Shown here: positions 32,827-40,281 of the stretch, one piece after another
Layout of the letters: the number at the start of each line of letters is the position of its first letter
Position numbering within the stretch: position 1 is the stretch's first letter
Source: JAGLCY01 sp965369705
GTDB lineage: Bacteria > Krumholzibacteriota > Krumholzibacteriia > LZORAL124-64-63
Assembly (NCBI GenBank): GCA_965369705.1
Contig: CBDURF010000003.1
Location: 1-49,149 of the forward strand
Length of the DNA: 49,149 bases
Direction: 5' to 3'
Program-made: the position numbers and the translations under genes
The notes under the pieces: generated by a model
The model's input: only the letters and a program-made list of their open reading frames with translations
The model's database searches: none
What the model was told of the DNA's origin: nothing

Positions 32827-34308
32827 TCAGCGGCCCAGGGAAGCGAACAGATTCCCGTGAGCGTCGGTGAAGCGGCAACCGCGCCGGGCCATGACGATGT
32901 CGGCGGTGGCCTGCGCCCGGTCGACGGCGTATCGTGGGCAACCATCCTGACCCCCCCACTGGAAGTTGTCGACGAACTTGGGCGGCATTCCGTTCCCGAA
33001 GATGTTGCTGGCGAAGCCTACGCAGGTTCCCGTATTGAACAGGGCGCCGATGGCTGTCTTGGCGTGGTCGCCCATCATCAATCCGACAAATCGCCTTCCC
33101 GTCGCCACGGTCCCGGCCCCCAGGTCGACCCTGATCTCTCCGTAATTGTTCTTCAAATCACTGCAGGTGGTCATGGCTCCCAGATTGATCCAGGAGCCCA
33201 GCACCGCGTGCCCGATGAACCCTTCGTGCTGTTTGTTGGCGAAATCCCCGAACGTGCTTTCCCCGATTTCGCCCGCCAGCCGGTTGACGATTCCGAAGGA
33301 GGATTCCCCGAGAATGCGCGCACCAGGTTTCACCAGCGAACCCGGCCCTATGTATAGGGGACCTTCCAGATAACAATGGGGCATGACCCGCACCCCACGG
33401 TCCAGAATGACCGGACCATGAGCCGTATCGACGGCCGTGCCCGGGGCCAGGTCCACGCCTTCGCCGCAGAAAACGCGGTCGGGGGCATCCACCGCCAGCC
33501 GGGAGACAAGGCCAGCCGGAATACGCGACGGAAGTGCGTCGACGGTGGTCTCGCGTGACCAGTCCGGAGCGGAATTGTCGGGGTCGGGAAAAACGCCGAA
33601 GGGCTCTCGACGAAAGGACAGCCCGCCCCTTACGAAAGCCAGATCACCGGCCAGGGCGTTCCTGGTACAGTCGACAATATCCCAGATCCACCCCGGGCCG
33701 AGGTCCTGGAGTTTTTCCAGCTCGCGGAGTTCGGCAACCAGATCGTGGGCCGCGCCGGACGCTGCCGGATCCACAAGGACCTCCCCTCCCCCCTCCAGGC
33801 GCAAAGCGGTTCCGCCGGCCAGGAGGTCGGGCCCATTCCAGGCCCGAGGGGTCTGCGCGGGGTCCGTCCACACACCCAGCCGGGCGTTTTCCTGTTCCCA
33901 GACTTCCCAGTCCTCGACTACCTGTCCAGCCAGGTCGCCGCCCACCAGGGCCGCCATCAGGCCCTGTTCATTGCGCCAGACGAATTCCGGACTGTCCTGG
34001 GCCAACTCGAGCAACCTGACAATCAGTGAAAAATCAGGGGCCAGAATTCCGTTGAGGAACAGGAATCTGAACCCTTCGTTTTCCGGGGCAGCGACGGAGG
34101 CCGCACCCCATCCCCAGCCGGAAGCGTTGTGAAGATCCTTCAGGATGGCTCGGCCCAGAAGGATCCCACCTCCATGGTCGGCACACAGGCCGACCCTTTC
34201 CCGGATATTAAACATCCCGCAGCGAATTTCGAAAACGGGCATGCTCCACGTCAAGGGGCGCATCCGCAACAGGTTGTGATCTTCAAAGATGACCGGTACG
34301 ATGTTCAC
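32827..34308 (-). CDS. GlmU-like sugar-nucleotidyltransferase/acetyltransferase fusion
   Basis: A 493-residue protein resembling the alternative GlmU family. The N-terminal half begins VIFEDHNLLRMRPLTWSMPV then FEIRCGMFNIRERV, a pattern of those nucleotidyltransferase domains. The C-terminal half (about 285-470) is a left-handed beta-helix with repeated hexapeptide strands (PVILDRGVRVMPHCYLEGPL, IGPGSLVKPGARI, GAMTTCSDLKNNYG) as in acetyltransferases that make UDP-N-acetylglucosamine. It probably supplies cell-wall and lipopolysaccharide precursors. It starts 13 bases after sppA. I am less sure of the exact substrate than of the fold. Confidence 0.85.
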   Translation of the reverse strand: MNIVPVIFEDHNLLRMRPLTWSMPVFEIRCGMFNIRERVGLCADHGGGILLGRAILKDLHNASGWGWGAASVAAPENEGFRFLFLNGILAPDFSLIVRLLELAQDSPEFVWRNEQGLMAALVGGDLAGQVVEDWEVWEQENARLGVWTDPAQTPRAWNGPDLLAGGTALRLEGGGEVLVDPAASGAAHDLVAELRELEKLQDLGPGWIWDIVDCTRNALAGDLAFVRGGLSFRREPFGVFPDPDNSAPDWSRETTVDALPSRIPAGLVSRLAVDAPDRVFCGEGVDLAPGTAVDTAHGPVILDRGVRVMPHCYLEGPLYIGPGSLVKPGARILGESSFGIVNRLAGEIGESTFGDFANKQHEGFIGHAVLGSWINLGAMTTCSDLKNNYGEIRVDLGAGTVATGRRFVGLMMGDHAKTAIGALFNTGTCVGFASNIFGNGMPPKFVDNFQWGGQDGCPRYAVDRAQATADIVMARRGCRFTDAHGNLFASLGR

Positions 34309-34321
34309 GGCATTCTCCTGC

Positions 34322-36058
34322 TCAATCCAGGTAACCAGTGGGCACGGTCTGCCAGGCGCCGGATTCCAGACTCTGCCGTACCAGGCGCAGATCCTCGCGC
34401 ACGGAACGATAGACCAGCCAGCGGCCGGCCAGGGTCAGGGCCTCGGCGTCTCCCTTCAGCAGGGTAGCGACCAAATCCTGCTTTTCGGGAAGATGCCACA
34501 AACCGGTTTTGGTGTCTTCGGGAATCTCGGCCAGACGACGCGCGGCGGCTACCGCTTCCCAGAACCCTCCCACTTCGTCGGTCAGGCCGTTGGCCACCGC
34601 CTGCCTCCCTGTCCAGACCCGACCCTGGCCGAGGGATTCAACTTTTTCAACCGTCATGTTCCTGTGTTCGGCTATACCCTCGACCCAGACGTGGAAGCTG
34701 GCGTTGTGGCGTTCCTCGAAGCGTTCGAATTCCTCGTCGGTGAAGCCACGGTCCGAACCCATGAGGCGTGCATTGGGACCGCGGGTCACATGACTGAATT
34801 CGATGCCCAGCTTGTCGTACATTTCACTCATGTCGAACTTGGCGGAGATCGAACCGATGGACCCGGTGACGGTCATGTTGTCGGCGACGATCCAGTTGGC
34901 GCGATAGGCCATGGAGTAGCCGCCCGAGGCGGCAACGTCCACCATGGAAACCACGACGGGCTTTTCCCGGCCGACCTTTTCGACCATATGCCCCATGAGA
35001 TCCGAGGCCAGCGACTCGCCACCGCCACTGTCGATGCGCAACACGATGGCCGCCACGTCTTCGTCCTCGAGGGCGCGCTTCAGTTCCGCGTTGATGGTCT
35101 CGTGACCCATCATCATGCCGAGCAGGGGGTTTATTCCGTTGGTCCGGCCGCCGATATTGCCCTGGGCATGGATCACGGCGATCTTCTTCTTTCCGCCCAG
35201 ATCAAGGTCCTCCGGATCTTCCTTCGCGTACCGGGCGCCGGTTACGACGCGCGGCGCATCGTCCTTTTCCTGCTGGAAACGGGCGGTCAGTTCATCCCAG
35301 TACATCACCCCGTCGACGATTCCTATGGAAAGAGCTTCGGATGAAAGGAACTCAGCCCGGGTCATGATGGCGTCCAGGTCATCGGCATCCAGGCCCCTGC
35401 CCTCGGTCAGGGCCTCGATGTAGAGATCCATGAATTCGTCGAGCATCCATTCCTTGTTGGCGACGGCCTCGGGTGTCAGATCGTCCCGGGTAATGATCTG
35501 TGCCGCGGATTTGTAATCCTTGATGGCGCTGACATGGGGCTCGATGCCCAACTTCTTCAAACCCTGCTTGACATGGGGATGACTGGCGTCGATCCCGACG
35601 ATGGTTATATAGGCCGACGGCGGACAGAAAAACGAATCACAGGCCGCGGCCGTGAACAAAACGTTCAGATCGATATAGTCGGCGAAGGCCAGGACGGGCT
35701 TGCCGGCCGTCTGGACCCGGGCGACGCCCCGGCGAATCTCCTCCAGCTTGCCGCGGCCCGCGTCGTTGGCGGCGGACAGCTGGAGCACCACCCCATCGAT
35801 TCGCTTGTCGTGGACCGCCATCTCCAGATTGGTCAAGATCGATTGCAGGGTCTGGGTGTCACCACCGATCAAGGAGCCCGCCAGTCCCGAGGGCGGATCG
35901 TATTCGGGCAGAGCCCCGTAAAGATCGAGGTGAAGCCAACTGTGATCCTTGATGTCGGTTTTCTCGTCGAATTTCCTGGCGACCAGTCCGATAACGATTC
36001 CACTAACGAGGATCAAGGCCACCACGGCCGCGGCTAGGGAAACCCAAAAGACTTTCAT
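34322..36058 (-). CDS. sppA: Signal peptide peptidase SppA, long type
   Basis: A 578-residue membrane serine protease. One N-terminal helix (VSLAAAVVALILVSGIVIGL) anchors two ClpP-like domains. The nucleophile region MVDVAASGGYSMAYRANWIV in the C-terminal domain holds the Ser of ASGGYS, and SAIKDYKSAAQ in the N-terminal domain holds the candidate general-base Lys. That split of the catalytic dyad between the two repeats is the hallmark of the 67-kDa SppA class. It cleaves leftover signal peptides in the membrane. The start at 36058 (MKVFWVS) is preferred over ATG 36085, because GGAGG lies close upstream. Confidence 0.93.
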   Translation of the reverse strand: MKVFWVSLAAAVVALILVSGIVIGLVARKFDEKTDIKDHSWLHLDLYGALPEYDPPSGLAGSLIGGDTQTLQSILTNLEMAVHDKRIDGVVLQLSAANDAGRGKLEEIRRGVARVQTAGKPVLAFADYIDLNVLFTAAACDSFFCPPSAYITIVGIDASHPHVKQGLKKLGIEPHVSAIKDYKSAAQIITRDDLTPEAVANKEWMLDEFMDLYIEALTEGRGLDADDLDAIMTRAEFLSSEALSIGIVDGVMYWDELTARFQQEKDDAPRVVTGARYAKEDPEDLDLGGKKKIAVIHAQGNIGGRTNGINPLLGMMMGHETINAELKRALEDEDVAAIVLRIDSGGGESLASDLMGHMVEKVGREKPVVVSMVDVAASGGYSMAYRANWIVADNMTVTGSIGSISAKFDMSEMYDKLGIEFSHVTRGPNARLMGSDRGFTDEEFERFEERHNASFHVWVEGIAEHRNMTVEKVESLGQGRVWTGRQAVANGLTDEVGGFWEAVAAARRLAEIPEDTKTGLWHLPEKQDLVATLLKGDAEALTLAGRWLVYRSVREDLRLVRQSLESGAWQTVPTGYLD

Positions 36059-36231
36059 GATGACCTCCGAGCATGGCAGGAGCAAATGGCCTAATCCGAA
36101 GCGAAAACAGGGGGCTTTGGATATGCACCTTGAACCAATCAGATCCGTGACTCAAGGAATGTTTATCATAATTCATGACCCACTTAAACTATTCTTTTGC
36201 AACGGGTTTAAGGCCTACAGCAACGATCGGC

Positions 36232-36267
36232 TTTCCCGGAGAGGAAAAATCCCTCGAAACCGGGAAG
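36232..36267. other. Stem-loop in the sppA/cytochrome intergenic region
   Basis: TTCCCGG (36233-36239) can pair with CCGGGAA (36260-36266), and the inner GAG-A-GGA/TCC-CTC arms close an AAAA loop. The structure is interrupted by small bulges. Function unknown. Confidence 0.35.
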
Positions 36268-36370
36268 GCAATCTCATCAATCTCAATTGATCTGGATATT
36301 CAAAATGTACAAATCCCATTGGTATTCTGGGACCACGGTCAAATTATCTGTTATTCCACAAACATTTACC

Positions 36371-36430
36371 GGTCCAAGAAAATGACATGATTCTTGTTAT
36401 CATAAACATTTGTCTTGTTTTTTCCGGACC
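36371..36430. other. Long imperfect inverted repeat upstream of the cytochrome module
   Basis: Outer arms GGTCC (36371-36375) and GGACC (36426-36430) enclose nested partial matches, with an inner ATGAT-N7-ATCAT. It lies about 150-210 bases before the cytochrome ATG. It could be a transcript structure or a binding site for a dimeric regulator. Confidence 0.35.
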
Positions 36431-36578
36431 CCTTTTATCCCTATTTATCATTCCTTGCCCCCCACTTCAAGATCATCAAAGTTTCGATTTAAATTTACAG
36501 CAAAGTAATAGGTTTTCTCGAAACGGAGCCGCCAAACGCGGCCCCACAACCGCCGGGAAACCGGCCTGGAGGTTCCAA

Positions 36579-37016
36579 ATGAAATTCCACACGACCATCA
36601 AGGTGCTGCTGGCTCTGATGATCCTGGCGGGCCTGGCGGCCACGGCCTTGGCCCAGGACGAACCAATCGCCAAGGTCAAGAAGATCGACACCGAGCTCAA
36701 AAAGGCGGACATCGAGGTCAAGAAGGCTGACATCGATGTCAAGAAGATGGACGGCAAGGAACTCTACAAGACCCTTTGCAAAACCTGCCACATGGAAGAC
36801 TCCGATGCGGGTGAGTACACCCCCATGTCCCTGATCATGGACCAATGGGACGAGTTCTTCGACGAAACCTTCGTCGAGACCCACAAGGATGTTGTCTGCC
36901 CCAAGGACAAGGACAAGAAGGTCACCGACATGATCGACAAGGACATGATCAAGAAACTGCGCAAGTTCTGCGTGGACCACGCGGCCGACAGCGAACAGCC
37001 CATGACCTGCGGTTAG
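36579..37016 (+). CDS. Small monohaem c-type cytochrome with four heptad repeats
   Basis: A 145-residue periplasmic protein. A Sec signal (LLALMILAGLAATALA) is cut about residue 25. Residues 33-60 are four tandem heptads of form V/L-K-K-x-D-x-E/D (VKKIDTE, LKKADIE, VKKADID, VKKMDGK). They lead into GKELYKTLCKTCHMED, where C67, C70 and H71 bind one haem c. Three further Cys (C107, C131, C144) could form a disulphide. GGAGG six bases before ATG 36579 fixes the start. It is the first gene of a three-gene module with an outer-membrane barrel and an octahaem cytochrome, and probably carries electrons between them or from the inner membrane. Confidence 0.88.
   Translation: MKFHTTIKVLLALMILAGLAATALAQDEPIAKVKKIDTELKKADIEVKKADIDVKKMDGKELYKTLCKTCHMEDSDAGEYTPMSLIMDQWDEFFDETFVETHKDVVCPKDKDKKVTDMIDKDMIKKLRKFCVDHAADSEQPMTCG
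36675..36758 (+). repeat. Four tandem 21-base repeats in the monohaem cytochrome gene
   Basis: Four in-frame 21-base units of the type GTCAAGAAGxxxGACATCGA encode the heptads. The units are similar in DNA as well as protein, which points to recent internal duplication. Copy number could vary between strains without breaking the frame. Confidence 0.8.
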
Positions 37017-37115
37017 ATTTCACCGGCCGCCACAGCGGCGCTAATCCGGGTTCGGAAATGATTCCAGCCCGACCACCCCAAGGCGAAAGCCTATTTCAAC
37101 CCCGGAGGGGCGGAA

Positions 37116-38762
37116 ATGAAAAAGACGTTGATCACTCTGCTGACCCTGATTGCCGTGTTCGCCATGGCGACCGGCGCCTTTGCCGAGAAGGACACGGATG
37201 CCAAGCTCAAGGCCCTGGAGAAGCGTCTGCAGACGCTGGAATTCAAGTCCGCCAAGGACCGCATCCAGTGGACCGGCGATCTGAGGGTTGAAGCCCACAG
37301 CGTCACCGGTGAAGTGGATCCCTACATCGACGGTATGCGCATGCAGGCTCTCACCTACGGCGCCATGTTCTACACCGATCCCAATTTTGGTGCCGGAGCC
37401 CCGCTCACTTCGGTGGCTGACATCGAAAACCACATTGCCGCCAACTACGCGAACTTTCAGTTGTATTCCGGCATGAACCGCTTCCCTGAGATCAAGGACT
37501 GGGTCCAGCTCATGGCGGGCTCCAACCCCGCCATGATGGATCAGATGATGCAGATGTTCGCCGCTGATGCAGCACGTGGTGGTTTCAAGACCGACAACAG
37601 CATCCTGTACACCACCCGCCTGCGCCTGAACATGGCGGCCAAGGTTGCCAAAAACGTCGACTTCAGCGGCCGCCTGAGCATGTACAAACCCTGGGGCGCC
37701 TCCACCCAGACCGGCGTTTTCAACGGCCAGGCCAACACCCTGAACACTGATGCCAACTGGCCCGGTACCGCCGGTGACGCGACCTTGAAGGTCGACCGCG
37801 CCTACTTTACCTGGAAGGAGATTGGCGGAGCTCCCGTCTACCTGAGCCTGGGTCGTCGTCCGAGCACCGACGGTCCTCCCCTGCACTACCGAAACGATGA
37901 AGTGCGCGCGGGCACACCCATGGGCACCATCATCGACATGCAGTTCGACGGCGCCACCCTGGGTTACAACTTCGGTGACAAGACCACGGTCAGGGCGTGC
38001 TACGGTCTGGGCTACGAATCCCAGTACGGCAACGGCACCCTGAACAAGGAACTGGCCTTGAAGGACGCCCACTTCTTCGGGTTCAACATCGACGCCTGGA
38101 ACACGGAAGAGATGCAGATCCAGACCACGTTTGCCAGGGCCTTCGACATCACCGACGGATTCGCCGGCTACATCATCATGCCCAACGACCCGGTGACCGG
38201 CCAGCCCATGCCCGGTCCCATCGTGACCCGTTTCAGCCCTTCGACCAACCTGGGCGATTTTGACATCGCCAGCTTGTTGCTGGCACGTCGTGACGGTCCG
38301 TTCGACTGGTTCGTGACCGGCAGTTGGAGTAAGAGCCACCCTGAAGACGGTGTCAGCGGACCTTTCGGTGGTCTGCTGAGCGGGCCCTACGACAACCCCG
38401 AAAGCCAGACGGGCGACATGTACTACCTGGGCGCACGCTACAATTTCAACCAGGAAAAAACCAAGGTGGGCCTGGAGTGGAACAAGGGATCCGAGTACTG
38501 GTTCAACTTCGCTCCCAGCCAGGATGACATCATCGCGCCCAAGACCAGCACGCGGGGCACCGTGTGGGAGGGTTATGTCACTCACCGCGTGAGCCGTCGT
38601 TTCGTCATGAAGCTGGCCTACATCAATTACCAGTACGATTACACGGGATCCGGCTGGCACGTGGGCGCCCCCGCCGAACTGGGTGACACCCCCCAGATCC
38701 AGGGTTTCCCCACCTATTCCAAGGTCGGGAAAGTTTCCCTGGGCTTCAGCGCCAGGTTCTAG
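37116..38762 (+). CDS. Outer-membrane beta-barrel protein, DUF3373-like
   Basis: A 548-residue protein. After a Sec signal (LITLLTLIAVFAMATGAFA) a short coiled coil (KLKALEKRLQTLEFKSAKD) precedes a long region of alternating amphipathic strands (GRLSMYKPWG, VYLSLGRRPSTDGPP, RFVMKLAYINYQYDYTG) ending in the terminal Phe of SLGFSARF that outer-membrane barrels need. The layout and the sequence around DRAYFTWKEI and GRRPSTDGPP resemble the DUF3373 family of porin-like proteins found in bacteria rich in multihaem cytochromes. It lies 12 bases before the octahaem gene. Pore and cargo are unknown. It ends in TAG at a normal place. Confidence 0.8.
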   Translation: MKKTLITLLTLIAVFAMATGAFAEKDTDAKLKALEKRLQTLEFKSAKDRIQWTGDLRVEAHSVTGEVDPYIDGMRMQALTYGAMFYTDPNFGAGAPLTSVADIENHIAANYANFQLYSGMNRFPEIKDWVQLMAGSNPAMMDQMMQMFAADAARGGFKTDNSILYTTRLRLNMAAKVAKNVDFSGRLSMYKPWGASTQTGVFNGQANTLNTDANWPGTAGDATLKVDRAYFTWKEIGGAPVYLSLGRRPSTDGPPLHYRNDEVRAGTPMGTIIDMQFDGATLGYNFGDKTTVRACYGLGYESQYGNGTLNKELALKDAHFFGFNIDAWNTEEMQIQTTFARAFDITDGFAGYIIMPNDPVTGQPMPGPIVTRFSPSTNLGDFDIASLLLARRDGPFDWFVTGSWSKSHPEDGVSGPFGGLLSGPYDNPESQTGDMYYLGARYNFNQEKTKVGLEWNKGSEYWFNFAPSQDDIIAPKTSTRGTVWEGYVTHRVSRRFVMKLAYINYQYDYTGSGWHVGAPAELGDTPQIQGFPTYSKVGKVSLGFSARF

Positions 38763-38774
38763 AAGGAGTTATGC

Positions 38775-40181
38775 ATGAAGATCGCAGCGACCATCACGAT
38801 GTCGCTGGTGATTGTTGCTCTGGCGGCCGGGGACTCCTCGGCCGCCAGGCGCACGTACTCTCACCAGGACGACTACTTCGAGCACTACGAAGGCACGGCC
38901 ACCTGCCTGGAGTGCCACGAGGATGAAGCCGAGTCCTTCTTCCACAGCCAGCATTACCAGTGGCAGGGACAATCCCCCAACATAGTCAACTCCGGTGGCG
39001 AAATGCTGGGCAAGATGAACACGATGAACGACTTCTGCACAAATCCGTTGGCCAACTGGATCGGCAACGCCGTGAACGTCGAGGGCAAGATCATCGCGCA
39101 GGGTTGTTCGAAATGCCACGCGGGTCTGGGCAAGATGCCTTCGCCCGAAATGAGCCGCGAGCAGCTCGAAAACATCGACTGTCTGATCTGCCACGCCTCG
39201 GGCTACCGCCGTGACCTGTACCAGGACGAGAACGGCGAATGGGAATGGCGCCCCATCCTCTGGAAAAACCAGGTGGGCCTGGATTCCGTTTCCAAACGCA
39301 TCACCATGCCCGAGCGCAAGATGTGCCTGCGTTGCCACAGCGGCGCCGGCGGCGGGCCCAACTTCAAGCGTGGCGACATCGAATACGAGCTGGCCGATTG
39401 CAGCCCCGATTTCGACGTCCACATGGCCACCGAGGGCAACGACATGCACTGCGTGGACTGCCACGCGGGCGACGACCACCGGGTCCGTGGACGCGGGTCG
39501 GATCTTTCGGGAACCGACAGTCCGGAGAACCCCCTCTTCTGCACCAGTTGCCATGACGAGAAACCCCACGGGCTCAAGGCCCTGGACCATCATACGGACC
39601 GGATCAACTGCACGGTCTGTCATATCACCGAGTTCGCCAAAAAGGACAAGACCGACATGCGGCGGGACTGGTCCACGCCCAAGCACCACGAGATCGAAAA
39701 CAAGTTTTCCGCCACCATCACCTTCGGCGAGAACGTCGTCCCGGTCTACGCGTGGTTCAACGGGAACACCCGGCTGATGAAGATGGGCGACAAAGTGGAA
39801 TTCGACGACGACGGAGCCGTGACCATCATGGCGCCCCAGGGCAGCCGGAAGGACAAGAAGGCCAAGATCCACGCCTTCAAGCTCCACGAAGGCATCCTCC
39901 CCATACTCAAGGAAAAGCAGTGGCTGATCCCCATCGCGGTGGACGAGTTCTTCATCGACGGGGACATCGAAAAGGGCGTCCGCGAGGGGGCGGCGGCGGC
40001 CTACGACATCCACGATCCCGATTACGAGTGGGTGAACACCAAGCGGTACATGGGCATCTTCCACGAGGTCCGGCCGGCCGCAAAGGCCCTGCAGTGCCTG
40101 GACTGCCACCGGGAAGGCGGCCGCATGGACTGGCCGGCCCTCGGCTACAAGAAGGACCCCCTGCTCGACGTCATGGACTGA
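38775..40181 (+). CDS. Octahaem cytochrome c, tetrathionate-reductase family
   Basis: A 468-residue periplasmic protein with a Sec signal and eight CxxCH sites (C44, C111, C136, C184, C226, C256, C279, C441). The order and spacing, with CSKCHAGLG, CLICHASG, HMATEGNDMHCVDCH and CTVCHITEFA, match the Shewanella octahaem tetrathionate reductase (OTR) family, enzymes that reduce nitrite, hydroxylamine or tetrathionate in vitro. No membrane anchor is seen. AGGAG precedes ATG 38775. Together with the adjacent barrel and monohaem cytochrome it suggests a respiratory reductase chain; the natural substrate is unknown. The final haem lies far from the others in sequence. Confidence 0.92.
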   Translation: MKIAATITMSLVIVALAAGDSSAARRTYSHQDDYFEHYEGTATCLECHEDEAESFFHSQHYQWQGQSPNIVNSGGEMLGKMNTMNDFCTNPLANWIGNAVNVEGKIIAQGCSKCHAGLGKMPSPEMSREQLENIDCLICHASGYRRDLYQDENGEWEWRPILWKNQVGLDSVSKRITMPERKMCLRCHSGAGGGPNFKRGDIEYELADCSPDFDVHMATEGNDMHCVDCHAGDDHRVRGRGSDLSGTDSPENPLFCTSCHDEKPHGLKALDHHTDRINCTVCHITEFAKKDKTDMRRDWSTPKHHEIENKFSATITFGENVVPVYAWFNGNTRLMKMGDKVEFDDDGAVTIMAPQGSRKDKKAKIHAFKLHEGILPILKEKQWLIPIAVDEFFIDGDIEKGVREGAAAAYDIHDPDYEWVNTKRYMGIFHEVRPAAKALQCLDCHREGGRMDWPALGYKKDPLLDVMD

Positions 40182-40200
40182 GGATAAAGGGACCCACATA

Positions 40201-40225
40201 CGGTGCGGGAATCGATCCTGCACCG
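40201..40225 (+). other. Ten-base-pair hairpin after the octahaem gene
   Basis: CGGTGCGGGA at 40201-40210 pairs with TCCTGCACCG at 40216-40225 around a five-base loop, with one G-T pair. It lies just upstream of the intrinsic terminator and may protect the mRNA 3' end. Confidence 0.6.
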
Positions 40226-40232
40226 GAATGGC

Positions 40233-40265
40233 AAAACCGGGGAGGACCATCCTCCCCGGTTTTTT
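40233..40265. terminator. Bidirectional intrinsic terminator
   Basis: AAAACCGGGGAGGACCATCC then TCCCCGGTTTTTT: an AACCGGGGAGG stem pairs with CCTCCCCGGTT around ACCAT, flanked by A-run and T-run. It serves both the cytochrome module (plus strand) and the convergent RND operon (minus strand). Confidence 0.93.
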
Positions 40266-40281
40266 AGAATAAGTACCCTGA

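Larger units (their letters stand above)
36059..36578. other. AT-rich divergent intergenic region between sppA and the cytochrome module
   Basis: About 520 bases with markedly lower GC than the surroundings and no credible ORF except the upstream extension of the cytochrome frame, which is not protein-like. It must hold both promoters: one for sppA and one for the cytochromes. I found no convincing sigma-70, sigma-54 or FNR/CRP site. Two stem-loops stand out and are listed separately. Confidence 0.6.

Noticed and set aside
36150..36578. FNR or CRP site before the cytochrome module
   Set aside because: I looked for TTGAT-N4-ATCAA and TGTGA-N6-TCACA; only weak half-sites exist.
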